The notes beneath the pieces were generated by a model. That model saw only the letters and a list, made by a program, of their open reading frames with translations. It did not search any database and was not told the DNA's origin. This document shows, one piece after another, positions 44,801-56,398 of a stretch of 64,000 nt of DNA. This stretch comes from Pseudeuparius sepicola (taxonomy: Eukaryota > Arthropoda > Insecta > Coleoptera > Anthribidae). How positions within the stretch are numbered: the stretch's first letter is position 1; each line of letters opens with the position of its first letter. The position numbers were made by a program, and so were the translations under genes. Location of the stretch: contig OY987302.1 in NCBI GenBank assembly GCA_963920635.1, positions 34,013,278 through 34,077,277 on the forward strand, written 5' to 3'.

Positions 44801-47716
44801 GGAATGCTTGAGGTGCCCCGTTTTGATTTGACAAAAGACCAGAATTGGGTAGGATCAGTACAGATGGATGAACCAACCTTAGTGAAATAATTTTTGTAAG
44901 CTATTCTGGTTTGTTGTTTAATTAATTTGCGTAGATACTGAAGAAAGGGTGTGCAATCTTACGCACTTTCTGGCGAATGTGGTGCTTTTATTTTATGTTT
45001 TGAATAATGCGGCTGTGAACCACGTAAGAAATTTGCGTTTATGGTACCTAGCTAGAGGAACAAACCTCGGAAATAATGAGAAGACAATTTTATAGAACAG
45101 TTCAACGGCATCGTCAACGGAGGAGCACTTGTCAAGCGACGAAAAATCAGCCACAAGCAAAGACGAGTAGAGCAAATCAAAGTTGGCTGATGATATAATA
45201 AATAATAAATGATGATATAATAAATAATAAATTCTTTATCGATTTTTAATAAATCCAAGTCAGAAAATCCGCTGCTTGGGGAACATGGAAAAACTGCTCA
45301 ATTTTACATGATGTATATATAATACATGGATTATTATTTCACCTTAAATTATAGTATTCGGCTGGGAAATTTTGAAATTTTCAAGTACATTTTACCATTT
45401 ATTGGTAATGCATTTTTCACATTCAATCAGCAGAATTATGCTCAATATTCAGTATTATGTCATGAAAAACTTATACAGGTGCAGGACACACATCCAGGTT
45501 TAGAGCTTGAATTGAACGAAGGTTCATTTGGAGTGAAGAGAACCAATAAGTAATTTTCCAGGCAACCAATCGATTTAACGCTCGAACAAATGGTGAATGC
45601 TGATGCTGGCAATAAATTAACAGGCATAAGGAACTTAACAAATTCCATTGGAGCTTGTCAGCATTGGTGCTGAAGCCACAGCACAAAAATCAGCTATAAA
45701 CGGCCATGTCATGGATCGATCACATAAATCTCAGGACATTACAGATAATCTTCAAAAAAGTAGAACTGACAAGCACAGGACTCAATTAGACCAGCTAGTA
45801 CAACATATCAAACAAAACATCAATCTGTTTTCACAAGATCTTGACAAAAATTGCTTGTACAATATTTCTACTGGTCAAGCTGTAAATAAAAATATTGAAT
45901 ATTCTTTGTTTAATTCACAAAATTTAAGAAACGAGCAGAGAAAGCACATTATTAAAGAGTGGTTTAAAGATAGTGATCGATTTGAAAGACCTATCAAAAA
46001 GAATAAAATTCTAACATATTATGTTGATGCAGTAGAAAAAAAGAAAATTTCATTTAATGGAAAGGTTTTGGAGGTTCGAATGCAGCGTCATTTGTTCAGA
46101 AAACTCTTATGACTGTCATTTGAAAATAACCTAAATATTTCGTACTATCATACCCATTAACACCAGTGCCCTTATTATTGTGTCATGTAGACGGTACGAT
46201 TTGTAAAACCAATAAATCGATCCTATTTAGGACATTAGAAAAAGATAATTTCAATGAAAGGGATTTTGATACAAGTGACACCTGTGATATAATAATTTTC
46301 GATGGCTTTTTAGTTTTTAGATGTGCCTGCCAAATTTGATAATATATCAAAGCTCCTACTCCACCTGTTCACAAGGAATGACACACATACCGTCATAATT
46401 GTATTTCTTCGTTATTTTTCACCATCAATGAAAGATAATGAGCATTTGCTGAGAGGTCCAGTGAAAGGGAACAAATTCAACATCATAGGGCCAGAACAGA
46501 AACGACCATCTAATTTCGCAAATGAATTGAAGAATATTTATTTTAAAGAGGCATTAGTAAAATTTATTTGCAAGGATTGGGCGAAGAATCATATGGCGTC
46601 ATTCATAAGAGGAAAAACGATCTACATTAATTATGATTATTGCCTCAAGTTTGAAGAAATTAATGGTGTAGTTTTGTAAACAATTGTTGAGGATTTATTC
46701 TGCCCTTCCCACAAAGAAGCTAACACTAAAATTGATAATAATAATAAAATGATTTATTGTGTAATGTTACAGAAGAGAGAAAAAATTGAAATACAAATGT
46801 AGGTAGAATGTTTATGTCTATGTTTACGTTTACAAAAAATATTACACAAAAGGTCAGAGATTTGGCGCTAGCATGCCTGCAAAATAGATGTCAATGCTCA
46901 TGTAGCTACTAGATGCTCCGATACTGACATCTTGATAATCCTGCTCGCAAACATGCCTGCTCAGCAAAGTGAACTAGCTATTAAAATTTTATCTGGAAGT
47001 GGCAACAACCTAGGTGAACAATTATGCTTATTGCTTCCAGCTTACCATGCTCTAACAGGTAGTGATCAAAATCCTGCATTTTATAGAAGAGGCAAAAAAA
47101 CCTCTGCAGATCTTACGAAAATCATCAAAATACGTGCAGGCACTAACCAATATTTCAAATGTAACACTTGAAAACTTGGCAGAAGACGACTTATCAGCAT
47201 TGGACGAATTTGTTTAGCGTATGTACGGTCACATCAAAATAAAAAACGTAAATGACGTACGAGCTGAGATTTTCATGAAGGCGTGCAATGTGAGGGAAAT
47301 GGAAGAAATATTGAAAAATGACCTTTCGAAGGATCCAATCTACCTCCCTGCAAGTCGGAATTGCGGCAACACTTGCTAAGAACTACCTACATAGCCCAGC
47401 AACAGATTTGAGATGGGAAGAACGAGACAAAAAATACCTACTTATTCAAATGGTTTTATGGCGAACAATTGACGAAAATAAATACCATTACTAATGACAG
47501 GAAAGAAATTAAAGTAATAATTAATTCATCTCTTATAATCTCATAATGTTTTTCTTTTATTACCACTATTAAGTTTCTTGTTTTGTTTTAGCAGATGCTT
47601 TGGAAGATAAAAGTGAGGATGAAGAAGCGAACAGGCATGAAGATATTGAAGTTGATTCTGATACGAGCTCGGATGAAGAAAATTTTCACGATGACAGTGA
47701 TTCTGATGACTGAAAA
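41832..47716 (+). pseudogene. Decayed transposon-type gene with introns, split by a CR1-like insertion
   Basis: The first part follows a TTTTTTAG acceptor at 41831 and has an acidic leader, then a Cys pair (DRICIICLKNRK) and RYHNYCKKDL. Later blocks, in several frames, are ISREQSMKKQRSLDAIP, YDLAIAKVAFQIQKTDHPKY, FLTGKHFNRCKRLHPLVSLA (near 43150-43210), then after the insertion NPLLGEHGKTAQFYMM, THPGLELELNEGSFGVKRT, PIDLTLEQMVNADAGNK and LLPAYHALTGSDQNPAFYRR (47030-47090). The last exon (47595-47713) follows a GTTTTAG acceptor and is acidic, ending DDSDSDD. I recognise the blocks from a widespread, poorly characterised animal protein family that behaves like a mobile element. Its enzymatic role is unknown to me. 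Numerous frameshifts mark it as dead. Confidence 0.65.
43254..45230 (-). mobile_element. CR1/Jockey-like non-LTR element, 5'-truncated
   Basis: It interrupts the gene at 41832-47716 between the blocks FLTGKHFNRCKR and NPLLGEHGKT. RT motifs on the minus strand are IYTDFSKAFDRMDHTI (about 44455-44510), SGAPQGSDLAPLLFSLFIND (44250-44310), LMFADDLKVF (catalytic, about 44190-44220) and LEYCSIVWCPYY (43790-43825). The 3' end has AATAAA and an A/T-rich tail (AAATAAAATAAAATAAA) near 43255-43280. Several stops and frameshifts are present, so it is inactive. A duplicated GATGATATAATAAATAATAA lies near its 5' junction. Confidence 0.85.
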
Positions 47717-48083
47717 TATTAAGTATTATTTTTTAATACAATATACAGTAATTAAGGCATAATCGCATTTACTAGAAAGTAAAATATTTAAAGTTGCTTC
47801 AATATTAAAGTATAATATGATACCATTTATTACTGCTTTCTCTTTGAAATCACTTTTTTATTAGTAAAGTCATATCAGCAAATATGACAATCTGTACCTA
47901 ATTAGTTTAATATATAAACAATAAAAATAAACAGTCAGCTGACAAGAAAACGTGTTAAAATATGTTAGCTGCGTCATTAAAAAGGCAGCAAATACTCCGC
48001 TATACTTTGAATGCCCAGCTAACAGGTTTAGCCACAGTTTTGCACCAGCTAACAGTTATTTATACGATTTTCATATCGTAATT
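47717..48083. other. No gene seen
   Basis: AT-rich spacer between the transposon-type gene and the CR1 element. It contains CAGCTAACAGGTTTAGCC-like text (48015-48060) with weak inverted similarity to AGCTAACTAGTTTTGCCCCC on the far side of the CR1 element (52700-52720). Confidence 0.4.
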
Positions 48084-48315
48084 TATTTATTTATTTATTT
48101 GCTACAATCAATACATTACGGAATGGTTTTCATTCCAAATAGTACCTAATTATATAAAAAAGAAAAAGGCAATACAACAATTACCAAGGCCAAGATTCAG
48201 GCCGAGGTCACAGACCTACATGAGACCAAATCTCAGACCATGTTTAAAAGTGTACAAACTTGTGCTGAAAACATCACAATCGGAAAAGAAACGGTTGTAA
48301 TTATAACACAAGCGG

Positions 48316-51130
48316 TCAACAACTAGCCCTCTGTCCATAGTTTGTTCGATGTCTCCTAACATGAAAAAGGACAGTGTGACGTGTCCTGCGCAAAGGAACT
48401 AAAAAGTTTCTCTGTTCCAAAAGAGCACCGCAGTTCATTACACCGTTCAACAATTTAAACAAAAAGAAGAAAAGAGCCAGTTTACTTCTGTTCTCGAGGC
48501 TCTGTATTCCACACAATAGCAGTCTTGTCTCGTAGCTTATATCTAGGTAGGGGAAACGAAGCTTAAAGATGTAATACCTGACAAACTTTCTCTGCACTCT
48601 CTCAATTCTTTCGATATGACAAGAGTAGTTAGGCTGCCAAACAATAGAGCAGTATTCAAGAATGCTTCTAACAAGGCAGTTATATAAGGACATTATGGCT
48701 CTGCTATCGACAATGTTCCGGGAGTGCCTCACGATGAAACCAAGCATTCTAAAGGCCTTGCAAATGATTGAGTCTATGTGTTGTATAAATGTTAAACTAC
48801 TATCAAATGTGACGCCAAGGTCATTGAGTGATGTGCTGTTTACCAGGGCTGTATTATCAATTATGTAAGTATTTTGAATAGGACTAGGAGATCTAGAAAA
48901 GCTTATTGTTATACATTTAGAGATATTGAGAGAGAGACCATTGGCATGGCACCAATCAGCGAAACAAGTCAGGTCAGTCTGTAGAGCAAGACTGCTATTG
49001 GTGTTAGTAGTAAAAAATTTTAAATCGTCCGCAAATAAAAGACATTCGCTATTGTGAAAACAAGATACCGTGTCATTTATAAATAGTGAAAACAGGATCG
49101 GGCCAATATGCGAGCCCTGAGGCACACCAGATGTCACCAAAATCTCACAGGACACAGAGTCAAACACAGAGACACGCTGATACCGTCCACACAAGTAGGA
49201 CTCGATCCACATCAAGAAGTTACCGCGCACACCAGCTTCAGACAGCTTCTTCAACAACAGAGCATGGGGAACACTATCAAAGGCCTTGGATAAATCAGTA
49301 TAAACAGCATCGACCTGCAGGCCAGCCTCAATTGAAGAGATTAAGAACTGCTGATAAATGCTGAGGTTAGTCGCCGTAGAACGCCCCCTGTAGAAGCAAT
49401 GTTGATTGGGTGAAATGTAGTGTTTGTAAGTTGCAAAGAGTTCGTCAGTTAAGATGGATTCGAACAATTTAGGTATAATTGATGCAATTGAAATACCTCT
49501 ATAGTTGGTTATGTCTGATCTATCACCTTTCTTGTATACAGGGATAAGTTTAGAGAACTTCCAGACTGACGGAAATCTACCATTGTCAAAGGAACGCTGG
49601 AACATCAGAGTCAGGGGGAGTGAGAGGGAGTCGCGACACCCCTTCAAAAAGATGGACGGCAGACCATCAGGCCCAGCGTTCTTGGATGGATCCAAAGAAT
49701 CAATCCTGAGAGCAACTTCTTCAAGGGTAAAAGTATGAACTGCCAGCAGTGACGAAAAAGGGAAGGCGGAACATCATCAACGTCAGTCTGAGCTGCAGAG
49801 TAGCACCCTTGAAAATGATCAGCAAAAGCATCGGCAATTTCACCGGAATCACTCATCACACGATCCCTGTATCTCATCGTTTTGGGAAGACCATTGTCTC
49901 TGCGCAAATTTTTAACAAATGAACAGAAGTGCTTTACATTTTCAGGGATTAGGTGTTCAGAGTTAGAAATAAAAATTAAATAGCACCAGTCAGTTCGAAA
50001 CTTTACCTCACGCCTTTTCAAAGAGTAAGATGCATAATCGGACTGAAGTCCAGTTCTCTTAAACTTCCTGTAGAGCTTATTTTTTCCAAAATAAGTCTGC
50101 AAAGGCAGTCATCGAACCACATGGGATATTTATCACCACGAACTCGCTTTCTAGGTACAAATCGAGCCAATCCCTCGTTGGTGAATGAATGAATGGTGAA
50201 CGACCTCATCGACTTTGTCAGAAGTGGCTATGAAGGACCAATCACTTTCATTGAAGTATCTGTTTAGTTAGCTTTGTGAAACTGATATTTAAATACAACT
50301 TTATTGTCACGCAGGAACCTAGTCTTATTCACAGAAAAAGTTAGTAGTAAGGGAGGATGGAGGGTCTCAATTCTGGACAGAGGGAAGTCGCACTCAACAC
50401 AGCTAAAGGATTCAAATCCATCAACAAACACCAGGTCCAGGATATGTTGGAGAGAATTAAAGACATAATTGATCTGGTTCATTTCAAGAAAGCACGTAGT
50501 CTCTATAACAGCTTCAGCAGTAGCTGGTTGAACTCTAACAGGAACAACATCATCTTCAAGGTTCCATTGGATATGTGGGAGGTTGAAATCGCCGCATATT
50601 ATACATTTGTGTTTCTTGTATTTGGACTTAAAATTCTCACATAAGCTGCAAAAGGCCTGGTAGCATTCTAATGGCGATGCGGGAGAAAAATATATACAAC
50701 CAATCAACAGTGGAATGGAGCCAATCCGCAACTCGGTCCAAACGTCATCATAGTGAGACGAAGCAGGGGTCACGATTTTCATGGCACGAAAGGCAGCGGA
50801 AACTGCCACCAATGCACCACCACCTCGATTACAGTTTAGAGTATCAGAGTTTCTGTCCCCCCTGAATACAGTGTAACCAGAGTAAAAAAAATCAGAATTA
50901 TGGAAAGAATTATTTAGCCATGTTTCAGTCAGCAAAATATTATCGAAGTTACAAGAGGAAGTAGCAGTCAGAATCTCCGATGACTTAGTTTGCAAACCAT
51001 GTACATTTTGGTAATAAATTGTAACAAGATCATTGTCAGGGCTCAGTGAGTTTTGCTCGATGTTGCTGCAAAATTTAACCTGTCCCTGGAGATAAGCAGC
51101 ATTCTGTCGCAAATGAAACGTATCAGCTGC
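48316..51130 (-). pseudogene. CR1 ORF2: endonuclease and reverse transcriptase
   Basis: The endonuclease (51130-50264) shows VTIYYQNVHGLQTKSSEI, LLTETWLNNSF, RGGGALVAVS, CIICGDFNLP and LSRIETLHPPLL. The position normally SDHxP is SRIETLHPP, so the catalytic His context is altered. A TAA at 50266-50264 and frameshifts near 50100 and 49690 follow. The RT frame (49695-48316, 459 codons) shows NAGPDGLPSIFLK, KLIPVYKKGDRSDITNYRGI, YTDLSKAFDSVPHALL, SGVPQGSHIGPILFSLFIND and LLFADDLKFF with both catalytic Asp residues. It ends with LEYCSIVWQPNY and HRTNYGQRAS. The RT itself is uninterrupted. Confidence 0.9.
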
Positions 51131-52230
51131 TCCTTATCATAAGGCGACAGTCGACCACTATAAACCATAGCCCTCCAAGGAATGAAATCTGCGTGTTGGA
51201 ACTGCTTGAGGATGCCTTGCAGTTCCAGATCATACTGTTGAATTAATTTGTTCAAGATAGGACGATTGATTTGTAGAGGCGGTCCACAAATGAACAGATT
51301 TGTATTGCTTGATGCCCGAAGAAGAGATTTGATCAAGTCGCCATGAACAACCCTTCCCTTGAGAGCATTAACGACTCCTGAGAAAAGGATGACGAAATCG
51401 TCCTTGGTAAATTTCGAAATCATACTTTGGCATTCTCTTATACGATCATCAAATATAATGCCATCAGTCAAACTCAAGGTAATATCATATCTCAAATCTG
51501 TGAAACGCTTGATTATGGTAATAAGACCTCTGGCATTACTGTCACCCATCACCAGAATCTGGGGTTTTCTAGAAGCTTGCGACGAATGCATATTGGAACC
51601 AGGGTTCAAAGGAACCGAAGTAACAGTCTTATCAGAAGGGGCAAGTTGTCTGCCAGTGCAAAGGTTGTCGACTTGAATTTTGAGTCTTTTGTTTTCTTTA
51701 AATATCGTTTCATTATCATTCTCAAGAACAGACATAGAAGTAACCATACGTTTATTTATTGCAGACATATCACTAAGTTTAGTTTCAAGTAATGTTCTCG
51801 AGTCCGTAGCCTCAATAATCTTAGTCTCCAGCTCAGAATTAAGATTTTGTAAAGTCAAAATTTGGTTGTTGAGCGTAGAAATTTGAGTTTGCAGCTCAAG
51901 GAGTTGAGCGTTAAGTTTATCTTCGGCCTCAGTGACATCGTCGATGAAAGCTTGGGATCCACGTTTTAAGCGCTTAATGTGGTCATCTTTATCGGCTAGC
52001 TCCAACTTCAAGGACTCAATTTCCGCGCAGTAGTCACATCGCGCTGCTCCTCCCCATCAAATTTTTGCTGGCATGTGTGTGAGCAGAAAATTCTGTAACC
52101 ACTCAGTCGCACAACCTCTTTACGGTGCTCCAAGCAGCTAGGATGAAACATCCCGATGCATGATATGCAACAGAAATTAGAGAATTCCTGCGTTCTACAG
52201 CACCTCATAGAGCGGTCCATGACTAAATAG
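51043..52230 (-). pseudogene. CR1 ORF1: PHD finger, coiled coil, SGNH esterase-like
   Basis: A start at about 52221 (MDRSMRCCRT) gives a Cys/His-rich PHD-like finger (CCISCIGMFHPSCLEHRKE, FCSHTCQQKF). A frameshift near 52035 separates it from CDYCAEIESLKLELADKDDH and a coiled coil of about 100 residues with regular Leu spacing. The C-terminal half has ILVMGDSNARGL, the Gly-Asp-Ser nucleophile block of SGNH hydrolases, and ends near LSPYDKEQLIRFICDRM. CR1 ORF1 proteins are known to combine these domains and to bind RNA and membranes. The frame is intact except for the one shift. Confidence 0.8.
51070..51076 (-). promoter_or_regulatory. Candidate -1 frameshift site A AAT TTT
   Basis: The heptamer is in the ORF1 frame (TTA AAT TTT), nine codons before the ORF1 stop at 51045-51043. 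ORF2 is open in the -1 frame across this point. It opens only after a TAA around 51136 and has no ATG before the endonuclease motifs. The layout matches that of the element at 1-1481. Function is inferred. Confidence 0.4.
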
Positions 52231-52620
52231 GAGGGAGATAAAACGGAGAAAAAACAAGGGAAAAACACACTTCACGTCCAGGGGTCGATCAGGACGACTT
52301 AATAAGACACACAAAGAGGTCCGCGGATAACATTTATGGGAGAACAGAGGAAAAATAGGGGAGTTGCAAATGAGGAAGATTTGCTCAACCTGGCAATGCT
52401 GCCGACCGCATTCTCCAGCACAAACACGATTTTATACGCATAAAGTAAAAAAAAAGCATAACAAATGTGCTTTACGACTTGATAATAGCTGCACAAGCAC
52501 TAAACTAATAGAACTAGCAACACAAAGCAACAGAACAAATTAAAAATCAGTTTTAAACACACTAGCACACATGTATAGAAAGTTAAGTAAACAACAACAG
52601 CCGCATTGTTGCCAATTTGA

Positions 52621-53421
52621 TTTATTATATAAATAATATTCAGCTTAGCTGAAATCATTGGATTTTTTTTTCAACTTTCTTGCATGTTTACATGCGCAGC
52701 TAACTAGTTTTGCCCCCCACTGCAGCTGACACATTTTTTTTTTCATGAAAATATCATAAATAAATAATAATCAAATTTCCAGCTTTGCTAAAATGACCCG
52801 AAAAACTTTTTCTTTACTAGATTCGCAGTCCCTTAGTACCTTTTTGTAACGGGGGTAGGTCAACTGACATTAACCTTACTTATTTATTAAGGAAAAACTA
52901 CGGTACAGAATGAAGAAAAATTATGCTGAAATGACCCATGAAAATTTGATGCCAACCCCCTGACTATTACGCGAGACTAGCTGGAATATGCATATGTTTT
53001 TGTAACCTGTTAACATCAGATGTTCAGTCAGGTGGCCATCAGTGGCGGAACCAGTTTAATTAATTAGAAATCGGTCAGACTAGAAATTTTTGGACCGCAC
53101 CTCATAAATTAGCTGACCCAGAGCTCAGAGACTTAATAGAAGTTGCAAATGATTACAAATCTTTTTGGAATCTTGTAATATGGACCTCCTGATCAGAGTA
53201 AAATAGTAAGATAATAATAAGTATATTATAAACCTATATTCCAAAATATCTAGTTCCATTTCTCGATCTGGCAAGCCTGTCAAAAATTGGCGGGATATTC
53301 ATATGATTTCTGGTTGAATAATCACTCAAATCCCTATAGGAACTAAATGGTGGAATAAGTACAAGAACTGGGCATTTTACGACAAAAAGTAAATCTAAAG
53401 TAAAATTGTATCTGGTCTTAC
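52621..53421. other. Intronic sequence without a recognised gene
   Basis: AT-rich DNA between the CR1 element and the Sec24 exon. A purine/pyrimidine-mixed stretch contains a run of T at 52735-52745. I see no exon or element boundary. Confidence 0.5.
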
Positions 53422-53741
53422 CTTGATATTGTAGAAATGTACAGAACTACTATACGTAATAAATCCAACTTTCATAGTACTCTTCTCATGTCCTTGATCA
53501 ATGGGAAATTTGTTTATTATTTCTTTCATTTCAGAACATAATAAATGGATTAATCCAGATTTCATATTATTGTATGATACATCAATAATAAAAATAAATG
53601 CTGGTGGCTTAGGTAATGTATTGTTTCGACAGTAATCTGTGGTAGCAACAAACTCATATGTTCCCAAAACTAACTCAGGACGTTCATAACGATCTATCCT
53701 TTGACCAGTGTGATCCAAATGTTGGAAGTATTCAGGTGGAA
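53422..53741 (-). CDS. Sec24CD: Sec24C/D-like, exon c with start of the trunk domain
   Basis: From a TTTTAG acceptor to a GTAAGA donor, 320 bases, phase 1 in and phase 0 out. It begins VPPEYFQHLDHTGQRIDRYE, then RPELVLGTYEFVATTDYCR and PPAFIFIIDVSYNN, the vWA-like Sec23/Sec24 trunk fold. It ends MKVGFITYSSSVHFYNIK. The trunk pairs with Sec23 and binds Sar1-coated membrane. The exon joins in frame to exon b. The following exon, expected to start with the rest of the trunk, was not found anywhere in 1-53421. Confidence 0.95.
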
Positions 53742-54900
53742 CTAAAACAAAGTAATGCTATAAATAGTGGTTCTTAAATTTAAAGATAGAATGATTTTTT
53801 TGAGTACCACCACAATTTTCTGTTATTTTGCGTTCGACAAGAAAAACATTTATATAAAAATTTTTATATGGGTAACTGACAGTGAAAATGAAACCGACCA
53901 TGGCCAACTTATTGCTTAATATATATAAAAGAAAACAAGAAACAAAATTTTTTTAGAACGAAAGTAGTAATACAAACGGAGTACAGGGCCACTTGCACCA
54001 TCTAAATCTCCATAAGACCAACAAAAACGTGTAAATTGGCTACATCTTTGATAGGCGATCTGCAAGATTTTCTGAAAGTATGTCATTTCTATGCCTTGAA
54101 ATTTGGGACACGTGTGAATCCCAGTTGACCCCTAGATCCTGCGAGAGTATGGGTCCACTTGTCACATGGTTATAACCATAAGACCAAAAAAGCATGCATA
54201 TTGGCTACGACATGCCTGAGGGCATATAATATCACAGGGACACATGTGACCCCTAAATCCTCAGAGATTTCGGGGCCACAGATTTGTCCTCATATGTTTT
54301 AGAATTTCTAAGAAATCTGGCCTCCGCGATTCTGTACCACTTGCCCTATATTAATCTCCAAGCAAAACAGATGAAAACCTCTTGCGAAATTCCTAGAATT
54401 CTACTATGAGAGTATGTAATTTTGAAATCGGAAATAAGCCACGTGGAGACGAAATATGATGTAAAGTGCAAAAATAATGGTAAAAAAGCACATGGAAATC
54501 CGAGGTAGACTGTGTGGTGTCATGAAATGTGATATATGGTAAACAATTAGTATGTAGGAGTAGCGAGCTCTGCTATTTGTGCTGATGTAGCTACAATAAT
54601 ATTCCTGAAATATATATCTTGATAGGTTGATTGGGGACCACCCCTTCGGGGGGCGGACATATTCTGCCTGGGGTGGGCGGGGAGGGGGGTGTCGCGAGCC
54701 ATTTAAGACCCACTTTTAGAAAAACTATCAAAATTAAAAAAAAATGTTCTTGGAGAAAAATACTGTTTTAAAATAGTGATTGGTGGGATTATAGGAAAAT
54801 ATCTGAAGAAATTATTAAAAAATAATGAGAGTATGGCTGCCCCATTTTGCAAGACAGGTATGAGGCAAGAAAAAAATTGTTTGGAAAAACTGGACTTAGG
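53742..54900. repeat. Intronic, with a degenerate tandem duplication at about 54010-54285
   Basis: Two related units of roughly 140-165 bp lie in this stretch. Shared text includes CATAAGACCAA, ATTGGCTAC and TGACCCCTA, with similar order and spacing. The remainder shows a G-rich patch (54645-54690, with GGGGGGCGG and GGAGGGGGG) and no gene. Confidence 0.6.
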
Positions 54901-54919
54901 GTTTCTGTTTTTAAGATTT

Positions 54920-56385
54920 GAATAGATAACACTTAAAAATAAAATTATTCATGATTTAAGACATTATTATAAAATAAAAGATGAAATATATACAATGGAA
55001 GATAGATTATATTTCAGTGATAAAATAATAATTCCACAGGTATTAAAGAAACACATATTAGAGCAGACACATAAAGCACATTTTGGCATAGAAAAACTAA
55101 GAATAGAGCAATAGGGTTGTTTTATCGGTCAGGATTATCAAGGGATATACAGGGTGTCCAACTTTATAACTGTACAAATCCGTAAAATCTTCATTTTTGG
55201 AGATAATCGCCTAAACTTTTTTTGTTTTATACCCCCGATTTTCACGAAAACCATTTAGGGATTTTTTTATTTAAAATCTGACCCCACAGCGTTAATCAGG
55301 ATTCCCCAAAACCCCCATATACCAAATTTGAACAAAAAATATACAGGGAGCTCCATTCTGTAGGGTGTCAAAATTGAGCAAAATAGGAATTTTAAAGACA
55401 TCTGATTTTAAAGACATCAAAAGGATGGTGTGAAAAGATTTACTACAAAAATATACAGGGCATTTTTCTCTGAGCCATCTCAAAATTCTGAAATTTTATG
55501 AAACTTATACGGATCAAGAGTGCTCTGGAATCATTGACAAAATATTGATAAACACAAAAGTAATGTATTTCTGTACAAAATGATAACTAAAAAATAAAAG
55601 CAATTAAAATTATTGGACCTTTCCCAACAAAGTCGCTGTCTACGATGATACATTTTCTGTGCATTTCCTGTTGTGGCACACCAGCCACCTTAACTGATAT
55701 GGACTTACTGACTGGCAGGCTTCTGTATTTTTTAGATTTAGTTCGTTTATAGTGTGTGGAGCGGTTTTGATATATTCGATTTTTGACCCGTATGAAGTCC
55801 CAAAAATTTAGTAATTTGAGATGGCACAGATAAGAACACTCTGTATATTTTGTATTGGACCTTTGCACACCAACACCTTGAGTGGTCTTATTGGCCATTC
55901 AACTGTTTTGAGGGGATTCCATGGCACACTTGACTTGGCAGATGTCTTTAAAATTCGTATTTTGCTCAACTTTGACACCCTGCAGAATGAAAGTCCCTGT
56001 ATATTTTTTATTCAAATTTGGTATATGGGGGTTTTGGGGCGTTCTGATTAACACTGTGGGGTCAGATTTTAAATAAAAAAATCGCTAAATGGTTTTCGTG
56101 AAATTCGGGGGTATAAAAAAATCGCAGCCGGTCCTGCATTAACATTTTGAAAATGGCAGGAAGGTCAAAAGAAGCGGCTTTTGAAGGCCTTTCAAACAAA
56201 AAAAAGTTTAGGCAGTTATCTCTAAAAATGAAGATTTTACGGATTTGTACAGTTTTAAAGTTGGACACCCTGTTAAAGAGTTTATAAGCAAATATAGGGT
56301 TTGTGAAAAATGTAGTAGAAATAATGTCAAAGAACCTTTAATAAATCATGACATTCCAGAGAATCATTTTATAAAGTAGGGTCAG
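54920..56385 (+). pseudogene. Ty3/gypsy integrase fragment, split by a MITE
   Basis: The left part (about 54960-55149) reads EIYTMEDRLYFSDKIIIPQV then HILEQTHKAHFGIEKLR, the His-His half of an integrase zinc finger. The right part (56273-56385) reads EFISKYRVCEKCSRNNVKEP, the Cys-Cys half. The reading frame is restored if the MITE and one TA duplication are ignored. There is one in-frame TAG before the MITE and a TAG after IPENHFIK. No LTR or RT accompanies it, so it is an isolated relic. Confidence 0.75.
55150..56272. mobile_element. Tc1/mariner-like MITE, 1123 bp
   Basis: It begins CAGGGTGTCCAACTTTATAA and ends GTTGGACACCCTG. The inverted repeats run about 240 bp and include TTTACGGATTTGTACAGTT. 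It inserted at a TA inside the integrase relic; the right-hand TA appears as TT by substitution. The frames inside it have no transposase motif. Confidence 0.8.
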
Positions 56386-56398
56386 ATAGAATTTGAGA

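Larger units (their letters stand above)
48084..52620 (-). mobile_element. CR1-like non-LTR retrotransposon, near full length
   Basis: The minus strand carries ORF1 (PHD finger, coiled coil, esterase-like domain), ORF2 (endonuclease and RT) and a 3' tail of (AAAT)n at 48084-48105. The domain set is that of CR1-group elements. Both ORFs are interrupted by a few frameshifts, but motifs are well preserved. The 5' boundary near 52620 is approximate and no target-site duplication was identified. Confidence 0.88.
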
